Assembly: GCF_000003815.2 (NCBI RefSeq)
Contig: NC_049993.1
Location: forward strand, 14,484,979-14,548,978
Direction of reading: 5' to 3'
From: Branchiostoma floridae
Taxonomy: Eukaryota; Chordata; Leptocardii; Amphioxiformes; Branchiostomatidae
Length of the DNA stretch: 64,000 nt
Positions 47,831 through 60,100 of this stretch are shown one piece after another. Under the pieces are notes generated by a model. That model was not told where the DNA came from. It did not search any database and worked only from the letters and a program-made list of their open reading frames with translations. Both the position numbers and the translations under genes were made by a program. Each line of letters starts with the position of its first letter. The stretch's first letter is position 1.

Positions 47831-49028
47831 TCAGTATACCTTGGCACGTCACGTAGTGGTTTTCTATGGTAGGTGAAGGTCTTTTATTACTGATGAAGAA
47901 AATTCTTGTGCTGTCCATAGCAACTGGCGACCTGTACGTTAAACAGTTTGTAGGTCACGACAATGTACGACCTTGTCACACACGTCATGCGACAAATTTA
48001 CAACAGCAAATCATGATCAGCTCCCATAAAACGCAACATAATGCATGAATGACACCAAACTACACAACACGTAGAGAAAATAGTCGTGGGCACCGCTGTG
48101 TACATTTTATGTATAAATTTCTATTTTTTTCATTGTTTCCACAAAAATAGCCTGGCCGGGCCCCGGTTTGAAAATGTGACTTAAGTTTAAACGATACGTT
48201 CTGTCGAAAACTTTATATAGATCGTGCGGCACAAGAAATTTGACATTTTCACGAAAATGCCAAATATTTCAGTAGCCCTTTGTGAAGCTATTTGCACACA
48301 TTGCTATACCAAAAAATCTATTTACAAAATACAGCTAGTATGCTAACATTGATCTAAGCGCTAATTGGCTAATGACAGAAAAAGAAACAAATGAATACAA
48401 CAGCAAAAACAATATGTTTTCTGGGAAAACGTCTTCAATCGTGGGGGACCAAACTTATCAATGCACTTTAACCCATCACGTATTCCATTTCGAAAAAAAA
48501 TCTAATTAAAATCTGTCCCTGCCCAAACAAGATGATTATTCGTCCTTTAAACGTGGGGCCATTATGAACATTCCTGTGCTGTCCATAGCAACTGACAACC
48601 CATCAAATAATGTAAATTGTACTTTTATCGCTTAGAGTAAACAGACGAAATCTCGCCCTACTTACACAAGAGAGGTCACTCGAATGCTGAGTCTTTCTTT
48701 TCTTGTGGCACTGCTTGCAAGTAGACCATTTTGTGTCTAACTCTCTCCGAATAAGGAAAATCGACAAAACGTAAGTATGATAATTTTATGATATTTTCTG
48801 TCGGGTGTTTGTTTTAGCTAGATTACGTAGAATGTCCACAAACAAAAATAGATCATGTTTTTAAATTTTTTGACGTTTCGTAATTTTGTGATGACATTTT
48901 TTTTAACGTTGTCCATTTCTAAGAAAGATATATCACTGGCAATACTTATCTGGTATGTATTAAGGTGTTCAAGACAACCTTTAGAAGTTTGTAACGGTAA
49001 TGTGTGAGCGCTCTCCCACCCAGGATCT

Positions 49029-49385
49029 NNNNNNNNNNNNNNNNNNNNNNNNNNNNNNNNNNNNNNNNNNNNNNNNNNNNNNNNNNNNNNNNNNNNNNNN
49101 NNNNNNNNNNNNNNNNNNNNNNNNNNNNNNNNNNNNNNNNNNNNNNNNNNNNNNNNNNNNNNNNNNNNNNNNNNNNNNNNNNNNNNNNNNNNNNNNNNNN
49201 NNNNNNNNNNNNNNNNNNNNNNNNNNNNNNNNNNNNNNNNNNNNNNNNNNNNNNNNNNNNNNNNNNNNNNNNNNNNNNNNNNNNNNNNNNNNNNNNNNNN
49301 NNNNNNNNNNNNNNNNNNNNNNNNNNNNNNNNNNNNNNNNNNNNNNNNNNNNNNNNNNNNNNNNNNNNNNNNNNNNNNNNNNNNN
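49029..49385. other. Assembly gap (357 N)
   Basis: Run of N directly followed by a CT-rich satellite; the missing sequence is probably more of the satellite. Confidence 0.99.
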
Positions 49386-49699
49386 TCTCTCTGTCTCTCT
49401 CTCTGTCTCTCTCTGTCTCTCTCTGTCTCTCTCTGTCTCTCTCCCTGTCTCTCTCTGTCTCACTCTGTCTCTCTCTCTCTCTGTCTCTCTCTGTCTCTCT
49501 CTTTCTGTCTCTCTGTCTCTCTCTGTCTCTCTTTTTCTCTCTCTGTCTCTCTGTCTCTCTCTGTCTCCCTCTCTCTCTGTCTCTCTCTCTGTCTCTCTCT
49601 CTGTCTCTCTCTCTCTCCGTCTCTCTCTCTGTCTCTCTCTCTGTCTCTCTCTCTGTCTCTCTCCCTGTCTCTCTTTCCCTCTCTCTCCCTCTCTCTCTG
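49386..49699. repeat. CTCTCTGT satellite
   Basis: About 310 bp of tandem CTCTCTGT with small variations. The Arg/Glu-rich (minus) and Leu/Ser-rich (plus) frames it creates are artefacts. Confidence 0.97.
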
Positions 49700-50496
49700 C
49701 ATCGATGGATGGATGAATTATGTATGGTATGTAAAAACTGGTTGGAAAGAAAAAAAAAGGTCGTAGTTGATTTAGGCCCCCTGATTTGTGCACGAACGAT
49801 ATCCGTTAGTTTAAAAATAGACTTTACTTTATATTGTAACGAGATGTATACCATCCGAGTAGTACAATAAAAATGCACCTAGCCATCAAACGTTTTACCT
49901 GAACAAAAAACAACGACATTTTAAGACGCCTGCTGAACACAGACCCACAAACTGTAACTCCCCTTTTTGTGGACGGGATCTTAAGATTGTGTTCAAATAA
50001 AATAGATGTATAGTTTACTCGAATGAGTTTTACTCGAATGAAATGCGATCCAACTGAGAACTGAGAGTCTCTAAAGCTGTGTTAATGTGTTATATATTGT
50101 AGCAATAGAACAATAAACCTGCTCAATCCACTTTACTAGGAAGTGTTCAGGACTTGATGTACTACAAGTGGAATATTAAATTTTTAATTTTTCTCTGTAT
50201 TCCTTCCTACGTTTATCATTTGGGTTTTGGCCCAACGAATTGTACAAATATAGAACTTTCTGCTTACCTAAGAAATCTGTAAACGAGCGACCTTCACATT
50301 TAAGTATGTGTGGCGTACTCCCGTTGCTAGCTTGGATGTTTATTTTTTATCAGATATGGGATCATTGCTAGGACACAGAATATACATGTTTGGGCGTGGT
50401 TTCGCTGACCCTACAGTGACCAGTTGTGCATAACTACATGTAACAAGCTTGGTTGGAAGCTAGCATCGTGTTTTGTTCTTTGCTCTTTTCTTGAAG

Positions 50497-52150
50497 ATGT
50501 TGCTGCTCGTGACTGTGGCGGTTTTGGTGCTATGTCTACAAGATGTGAATGGGTACTCTGACTTAAGCTACCTACCGGCTTCGGCATGTACTGACATGAC
50601 TCCTCAACATTACCCTGCAACCGAGCAAACGACAAGCCCACCTTATGAGATTGCCGTGAACAAGCTGGCGTACAGTGCAGGGGAACAAATCACAGGTAAG
50701 TACTTTTATTGTCTGTTACATCTTTGGACAAGTAATTTATTTTCTGCGAGAAAAAAGGGTTCAAGTATCTTTCTCGTTCTTGGTCGACATGAATGAAATA
50801 GTACTTTTACATGAAAGGAGAAAGATAAGAGTCATTACTTGTATTTTTGCTAGTGAACAATGGAAAATTGTTACAGCTTTCGCTATGCTACAATCAGAAG
50901 CCAAATTACCATTACATCAGGCGTTGATATGTATCTTATAGGCCTTGGCAAAATGTACATGTTATGTTTCCTGCTACCCGAGCGACCCTAGCAGAAACCT
51001 ACCGATCCTAACTGGACCCTTTTTGGTTGGCCGCTAGGAAAGGGCATTAAAGTTATAATTTGATAACTAGGTCACAACATTCAGACTTCCTGCATAGCAC
51101 AACCTGATAACAGTCTAAGGTATTCCACAGTTATTGTATGATTGTGTGGGGAAATTTGTACTCTTTTGTAAGTTTATTAATATATACTTGTGCCGAGCTT
51201 GCACTCTGCATATGCATCATTAAGATATGATTTAGAAAATACCAGCGCATAGTGCAATCCAGTCTTGTATTTAATCATCTCTATCTTTAGTTCACCTTGG
51301 CTGATATCTAAAAGAAGAATCAGAAAATCCCTACCTACCGACCCTAACTTTTTCTAGGACCGTAACGTGAAATACATTTTCTGGTTCTATGGTAGAATCC
51401 AATGTGATAAAAAAACATGTTAGCTGAGAAGTCAGGGCTATAAGAATAGGCATGGCATTAGCATAGCCATGGAATACATGTACAATCTCAGAATATGCAT
51501 AATTTCGTAATGTTTGTTTGGCTATCCGTTCACACCGTAGGATGCAAATTGACAGTGATTAGAACATAGTCCGTTATGACTGTTAATCAGTAGCGAACAA
51601 TGCGTATACCTTACATAAGATTCCCCAATGCCCCTGCTGCCTCTCGCATAAGTTTTTGGTGGACTACTAGTGCGTTTTGGGTGAACTACTAGTACTATCA
51701 TTATAACAAAACAGAAAAGAATCATGTATTTACTAAGGATATATTATAAGACTCAGACACCGTGATATCCTGTTCAAAGATGTCCAAACACAATGCGATA
51801 TTGTGTGTACTACCTAGACCTGTATCTGATTTTTCCCATTTGTNNNNNNNNNNNNNNNNNNNNNNNNNNNNNNNNNNNNNNNNNNNNNNNNNNNNNNNNN
51901 NNNNNNNNNNNNNNNNNNNNNNNNNNNNNNNNNNNNNNNNNNNAGCGCTGGAGCCTGTCGGCTATAAACAACATGCGTTTAAGTACTAATGCATTCTATT
52001 CCCTACGCTTTCTCGCCACTCTTTTTCTCAATCTTTTAGAGAGCCTATGTTTTCAACTCTTTTGCATGTAAATGTTCTGATGCACTGTGCGAGTGTCTGA
52101 GTTTGTGTGTCTGTTTGTATAAGAGAGAGAATAATTGTATATATGTGTAT

Positions 52151-52191
<41 letters not shown>

Positions 52192-52225
52192 CGTGTGTGT
52201 GTGTGTGTGCGTGCGTGCGTGTGTG

Positions 52226-52311
<86 letters not shown>

Positions 52312-54977
52312 TATGTGTGTGTGTTGGAGTGCGTGTGGGGGGATGTGAAATGGGTGCTATAGATTTTTAATGTGTATGTTTGGGTATAGATATGTGTATG
52401 TTTATGTGTGTTTTTCTACATTAATAAGTATATGTATGTGTTTCTGTGTACTTTTATGTGTATGTACATGTGTGTGTGTGAGGGGGGGGGGGTGCTATGA
52501 ATTTTTAACTTATTTTCATCTTCTTCTTTACACTGTTTACATTAGAATACTGTTGCGCACAAGCAGCTCGATAGGAGTACTCCGTTGACTGACAATACAG
52601 CGGTTTCCGTGACTTGGACGGCCCCAAGCGCCTCTGTTGGTGACATTGAGTTAGGTATAATACTGATTACTGGAACTCCAACTATTTTATTATACTTATT
52701 CTATTTGTATGTCTGTTAACGGCATGCTCTTTCCGTCCTTTCCAATGTCAAAAGAAATGTGCCTTGCGAGTACCAGTCTAGATAGGTCTACGCTTGCTTA
52801 AATGGCAAATGATTTCATAAAGGGTACGAGCGGCCAAGGCTATTAAAAACTGTGACAAACTAGTTTCCTATTATGTCTTTTTTTACCTTAGTCAAGAAGG
52901 TCATGTTTTCATGTTTTCGATAGCGTTTGTCTGAGCGTTTGTATGTGTAGATGGACAGCATTACTTGAAAATGGAAGGCTTATATTAATACAGATTTGGT
53001 ATGTTGTATGTTGGACTTGATGAAACCATGAGACTATTAGATGTTGTCCTTCTATCGGCTTGTTGTGGTGTTGCAGTGAAACTACCGGATTTGATATCTC
53101 TAGCTCTGTACACACTATGGTCGTGATTTTAATCATTAATTATGGTACACAGCTCTTTGGGCGGGGAGTAAGTGGTGGAGGTTTGGTGACCCTAGCAACT
53201 TTCTGGGAACTGCAGGAGCCGATTTTGTTTCTGACATGGACAAATGCTGCCTTTGTGCGGTCATAGTATGATAGCAAAAACAATTGGTTATTACTAGTAG
53301 TCTATTCCACGCAAACGAAGACTGTTTGAACAATATCTGCTGCCTAAATGTAGTGTCTTCCTTTGTATTTCGTACTTAGGGCTACATTTGTTTACAACAA
53401 AACGATATTCTGGGCCAACGATGTGGCATCTCCCACCATTTCTGCCTCCATCGCCTCACAGGGACCTACAAACGTTCCCATAACAACAGACGTAGCCACC
53501 ATTCCTCCTAGCACAACGGTGAGAATACATATTTTTTTTAGACTTTATTCTCGGAGTAGATTTATTTTTGTGATAGTTTAATCAGGTACACCTTAAATGA
53601 CTGAAACTGTAAAAAAAAGTGAAGGAACAACACCATTAATTGACCTTCAATTCAAGACTTCAGTTTCAATGAAGGCAAAAATGTGATTCTATATGCAATA
53701 TTTGCTCTCTTTGCTCAAGTGGTGGACATAATTCCAAATACAACAAACTGCTTAAGCAGTCCTGGTCATATTGTGTGCTAACAATGACCTCATTATACGC
53801 TAACTTCATGGTTGTTTACAAAACATCAGTCATGGCAATTTCTGCATACCATAGCAAAAATTATGTATTCTAGGGAAAAGGAAAGTTATGATTGACAATC
53901 ATTTGATAGCACATAGATTCAGAACACACTCCATACTGTTCTTCTATGTAGTTTTCGTTGCATTATGTATTCTTTTACTTGTACGAACTTTGACTTAAGT
54001 AGTGCAACACAAGTAGACGCAAAACTGAGGAAAACCTAACCCTGTTCACTTCTTGTTTCAGGCTGCCCCGGCTGAGGATCCACTTGGGGTATACACGCAT
54101 TTTTATTTACTTGTCGAAACATGAATGTCTATATCCTTTGTCCACTTTGAAGCCTTTACCTCATTCATACCTTCGGCTTGGTGAGTTTTATATATTCTAT
54201 AACACTAAGCATGCCATACCATGCAGTATTGTACTCGGGTAGAATTTTGGAGAAAATTATACGTTTATAAAAATTTGACATGCAACTTGTCTTTGTGTAT
54301 AGGTGATTGCAGAGACTCATTGGTTTATGATAATGAGCCTTGATTACTGAAACCAAAACCTTTTAATAGACCTAAGAAACAGTACATTTAGTAATCACTC
54401 AAAAAGCCACCGGAAATATATCTATAATTTAAAAAAAGGGACCCAAAAAGGTTCGTCGTAGAAATGTACCAGTCGACTGAGGGTTAGCATACATGGTAAC
54501 AGTAAAATTCACAGAAGGAAAACTTTATCTATCAATGCTAGATCACTACAGGAGGATGTGGAGTAACGAAAGGTTGTTACGGAGTCCCTGACGGCTGTTC
54601 ACCACCAGACTGTGACTTCCTGTCCACCTGGGTCACAGGTACGTTAAGAACTGATGCCGAAATAAGCTATAAATTTCAATACAATAAGCTATACTCTAGA
54701 ACCAACAACTGCCCTTGTTATGCATTATAGTTTTCTTTTATTCTAACGTGCTGTGATTGTGTGATTGATTTGTTTTCATAGATAACTGTTGACACTGTCA
54801 TCCCGATTTCTGAACGACATATTAAGCTAGCTTTGGGAACAATAGAACATCCGGGTCTTTTGGCACAGAGGCACCATNNNNNNNNNNNNNNNNNNNNNNN
54901 NNNNNNNNNNNNNNNNNNNNNNNNNNNNNNNNNNNNNNNNNNNNNNNNNNNNNNNNNNNNNNNNNNNNNNNNNNNNN

Positions 54978-55013
<36 letters not shown>

Positions 55014-55677
55014 GCGTGTGCGTGTGTGTGTGTGTGTCTGTGTGTGGTGGATTAGAGTACAGAAAATCTGGTATAGTAATTATAGTATATGAGGCATTTT
55101 ACATCGTATGTGGTAATCGTTGTTCTTTATGATGTTTCAGATGCTGCTGGAGAAAATGTTATCATAGAAATAACCGGAAAAAGCGATGGATACGTAGCCA
55201 TAGGATTTTCCAGTGACCAACTGATGGTACGATCCATTTGAAAGATCCCAGTATCCATGTGCAACACTAGTGTAGAAACAACACGCCATTTCTCAGTTCT
55301 GAGTGCACCTGCGCAGCCGTGATGCATTGTGGTCTAGGTCAAAGTTCAATATCTCTTCGGGAGTAACCAGATTTCTACTTGCCTAGACTATCATAAAACG
55401 TTTAAACAACGATGAAAGACAACGAAAACGACTATAGTTTCCTAAAATGCAGTAAAAGGTTGAAAAAATGGGGATTACACATAACAAAAGTCTCTTGAAC
55501 TTTGACCTAGACCACAATGCACCACGGCTGCACTGCATCTACCAAGTAGAGAAAATATCGTAACACCAATTTGAAGGTAGATGCTTTATTGGCTGTCGCT
55601 ATGATATCATTGTTACATCTTAATATTTTCACAACATTTCTAGACTACATATTGTAATATAAGTACATGGCCGTATG

Positions 55678-55718
<41 letters not shown>

Positions 55719-57090
55719 CGTGGTCTTAGGCATTTCTAAAAAGTAAGTGCTTAACTTTACGCTTTGTTTTCTTTCTAGGCTGATGACGACATGTATGAAT
55801 GCATGCGTCACCCTGACGGAAACATCGAGGTGTTCTCCAGCTACTCTACAGGTCGCACTATGCCGACAAGAGAGGCCACAAATGTAAGTCATATTTATTA
55901 TCTCCATTGAAAATGAAGATTGAAGATATATTGTTTTGGGTGGGTGTGTCTGTGTGTTTGTGTTTCCTGTTTTGCTGAAGCTCTGGATGTATTACAATGA
56001 CATTAGGTCACATCGTAGGTGTTTGCAAGAAGATGGTCAATGTTGATTTTGGGCCCCCACGTATGCGACCTTGGTACTGCAGCAGAACTTACATTTGTTG
56101 TATCTTTTGACCTGGACATCCTGATTTGTTGGTGGTAGATAGTTCGTTGAAAGTAACTTTGTAAGCACACATTGAAAACAGATTGAAAAATCAGTCCGTT
56201 TAGTTGTTTTTCTTGGTATGTGTTTATCTCATTGTACTGGTCGGGGAACACGTTTGTTTCCGGGCCTAGCTGTTCTATCTAGCTGTTCGGAATCTGGCAG
56301 GATGCGAAGGTTTAGTTGGCTTGTATCTAATATATTGGGTATATGGTGTAAACGTTGGCACATGGCGGAAGTCAGGGACCATTTACCCGAGACTTAAGTA
56401 TGGAGTATGTGTATGAAATGAAAATGGTTGAAAAATATATGTTGATAGTTTAGATTTAGTCGCACATCATAACATATCACATATCATGGTGTCACCTCTC
56501 ACAGAGTTATTCAAATTGAACTGAAAATGTCAAAAAACAACAATACTCACGTAAGTAACGTAGACATGGTATCTCCGATTCTTTGTTTACCTCGTCATTT
56601 TTTATCATCTAGGAATACATCTAGGTGAGATCCCTTCCTTAAAACGTTAATTGAGTAGAAAGAATCATAAAGCAATCTATAAATTTGCGCATCAACATTT
56701 ATCATTTCCTATGGCACATTTATGATCAGATAGCCATTTACAAGTGAACACCTCCGTGTGTTTAACTCTAATCGCGCACAGAAAGAACTTAGGAGAGCAA
56801 ATTTACTTTTAGCACTTAGCACCATCCATAAGTATGGTTAACATATATATCTGTCATGCCATTACGACAGATGTGTTTGCTTGTGTATGATTTGTTGGAC
56901 AAAGGGGCCTGTCCTTGGTGCTACTCGCTATCCACGTAAATCTAACACACGCCTACTCACAGCGTAACTAGGTCAAGAGACAATATGTTGGTGAGTACGT
57001 TTTATAACATATGTTGTTGCTATGTACTGACGTCCCTTTCGACCTCCATAGAAATGGAAAAGAGGTGTTTTTCAAATGTTTGTGCCCATG

Positions 57091-57138
<48 letters not shown>

Positions 57139-60100
57139 AGTGTCTTTGTGTGTGAGTGTGTACGTGCAAGCGCGCGCGTGTTAAGCATAACTGATGAAAA
57201 ACCTCGATGGACTGTGATGATATTGAATATGTAAAAAGATTAAATCACTGTTGACCCCCTCTTGAGTAACATTGTGGCAGAACTTCAATTTTGTATGTTT
57301 TATATTGGATATGCCAAGGTTTTGATTTTTTTAAACTCTTGTTTGTGGTGGTAGATATCTCTCGGTGTAAGGAAAATTGGTGTAAGTTTGAGCCTCCTAG
57401 GAGCCTGTTGAAGTTTTCATCTTTTATTCTTCCAGTCCGGAGTCAGTAATGTCGAGGTGGCATACAGCAATGGTTTGCTGTCCTGTCGATTCCACCGTAC
57501 TGTACGGCAGACAGCACGGGCAGGGACAGGAGCTGACCAGTACTTTGACCTCGGCAACTCTTCCTACCACATCTTTCTGGCTGTCGGACCAACAATGGTT
57601 CAGCCTGGTGAGTCATCTACTCAAGAGATGGTATCTAACTTTATAGAAATCAATGAACGTTTGTCCCTGTAGCGCAACTGGTACCAAGCATTACAGTTGA
57701 GCTGTTGGTTGTAATCTGTTGGTAACTGGGAGATCATTTGATTGGAAGCTGTTCCTAGCTACATTTTTAGTATCCGAAAGAAGCTCAAGCGAGAAATCGT
57801 ATACACTAAGTATAATATGATTCTTATGTTGGTTGGCAGTGTAAATATTTCATGTATCTGTCAACTATCATTTTGGTGCGATCTGTACTTACTTGTTACA
57901 AGATAGAGAACTTCATTGCGTGACAATTGTAAAAGATACAATCCGTAATTGGGGCCTCTTGTACATGCAACGCAGTCAAACTACACGCGAGTTGCTCATA
58001 TCTAACAGTTCTAAGGAAATAATCTCATCCATGAATGATAATAGTATAATAAACAATTTATTCTGGAACATTATGATAATAATAGTACATCTAAAACTAA
58101 GGTCTTCCTTTATTCTGTGTATTTGTAGACGGCACCGTACAGATCGCAGTACACACCAGTCGTGCCTACTCGGACCAACCCGTGGACGTCACAAGCATCA
58201 GCCTGGTGGCCGCTGCTTCAACTCCCATCTTGGTAAAACTACACGGTACGCCCAACAGGAGTGACTACACAGTTACAATATTTCCCATTAACTACATGTA
58301 ATCCCATTAGAAAGCGGATAAAAAATAAAGTATCATTATCTTAACATTAAACATTCAAGCCATACAAACTAACACTCCAGTCCTAGCATGTTCTATCCAC
58401 TATCATTAAACGCATTGGCAAGAATTCCTATGCGGCAAGTTTGTAGACAGAACCACCCTGGAACCAGAACCCTTTGATTGGTCCTGTAGACTCAAAATAG
58501 CCATCCGGCGATGATTCCAATAACATCATCAAGAACAACTACACAATCAAGGTCGAGCTCTTAGAGGGTTTAACGTTAAATCGTTTTTGGAGGAAAAGGA
58601 AGGTGTTTGTATAACGCATGTCGCTTTTAGTTGCTATAGATTTTATTATCTTTTTCCCATTAGCTGGTTTGATGATGAGTGCGTGGATGTTCACTGTCAG
58701 CGTTGCAGCTGTGATGGCGCGGTTTTACAAACCCATGTGGCCAAACAGCACCTGGTGTGGAGTCAAGATCTGGTTTGCGGTAAGTACAACCTGCAATACT
58801 GACAAGAATCGCCAGAGGGTGTACTTGTACGTTAAAAGACGAGCTCACGACCTCAAATGTCGTGAAACAGCCGTATCTGCACATTACGCCCATTTAACGT
58901 ACGTCGTGCGACATTTTTACTGTCGCGAGACAAACGTAGACATGTGCGGTTCATCAGAATTTTGTGACGGAAAGGATAATTGTCGTACATCCTTCGTACA
59001 ACATTTTTACGACATATATGTGAATAACTTAACTAAGTTTCTTTATGATACACTTCGAATTTGTAGTGTGTATGAATGACAAATGTTATGTTCGAACAAA
59101 TTGAGCGCTCTTTCTCCAACTTCTAAATGATTTGTATGTTTTGCTATCATCAACTACTCTTCTACTCGTTTTTGTTAACCGTTGCTCCTAGGACATACAC
59201 AGTCATTCAAACATTTAGGAAACTAACCCAGACTTTTGTTTCAGATCCACCGTGCTGGCATGATTATGACAGTGCTGTTATGCGTGCTCGCCTTCGTCCT
59301 CATATTTTTCTTCAAAGAATGGACCTTTGTCACGGTATATCCCCTATTTTAACTAGCTAAGGTAGAATTCAAGTTAAATACATCATAGGATGAGACCGAG
59401 TACGCTTCAAGCTACTTTCTATCCACTGCTCATGTTCGTAATCTGCATAAAATGACGTCAAAAAGGGATTTCATTCATTGGCAAGTACTCGCTGAGTTAA
59501 ATAGAAATATTACATGACAAATCCCTTTGTTATCTACAAAAGAGATTACCTATATCTCCTATGCATTTTATATTGTAATGGCAAGTCAATAAGGAGCGAT
59601 TGTCATGATATGGTAGTTCTTGTACGACGTGACTATATATTTTTTCTTACATCACCGAATCGCAGGGTACAAATGCCGAGATACACGCCATCATGGGCAT
59701 CGTGGTGACATTCCTGGCTGTCGCACAGGTAATAATGCCAGTCACTATAACATGGTTTTATCATACATGTAGATAGACATTACACAAATAACATTTTATA
59801 TTGTAATCTTTATGTTGTTCAATTGACGTAGTGGGACCGCGTAGAGCAGTGGGACCGTGTTCGGCCCGTGACCGAGAGGTTGCGGGTTCGAATCCGGCTG
59901 CCGTGCTACCAATCTTGTGCCCTTGGGAAAGGCACTTTACCCGACTTTCCTCACTTTACTCAAGTGAAAATGAGTACCTAGCTTCGGCTAGGGCCATCCC
60001 TCGGATAGGACGTAAAATGGAGGTCCCGTGTCTGGGGAGAGCCATACCCCAGGCACGTTAAAGAACCCACCACACGTGCGATGGTGCGGTGTGTGATGGT

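Larger units (their letters stand above)
45953..50496. other. Intergenic region between FAAH C and the FRRS1-like gene
   Basis: It holds the divergent promoters of FAAH C (minus) and the FRRS1-like gene (plus). Apart from the DR1-type motif, a foldback element (47398-47830) and a CT-rich satellite next to a gap, I see no gene. A short open stretch at 47220-47376 looked exon-like but is unsupported. Confidence 0.5.

Noticed and set aside
48946-49878. Long Arg/Glu-rich and Leu/Ser-rich frames
   Set aside because: They are translations of a CTCTCTGT satellite and an N gap.
52103-52370. Cys/Val-rich frames
   Set aside because: They are translations of a GT microsatellite.
58618-59079. 153-codon frame covering a b561 exon
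   Set aside because: Only 58664-58779 is exon; the rest reads through the donor into an intron.
59842-59900. Possible tRNA gene
   Set aside because: A and B boxes are present but no acceptor stem or anticodon arm closes properly, and the sequence continues into a SINE body.
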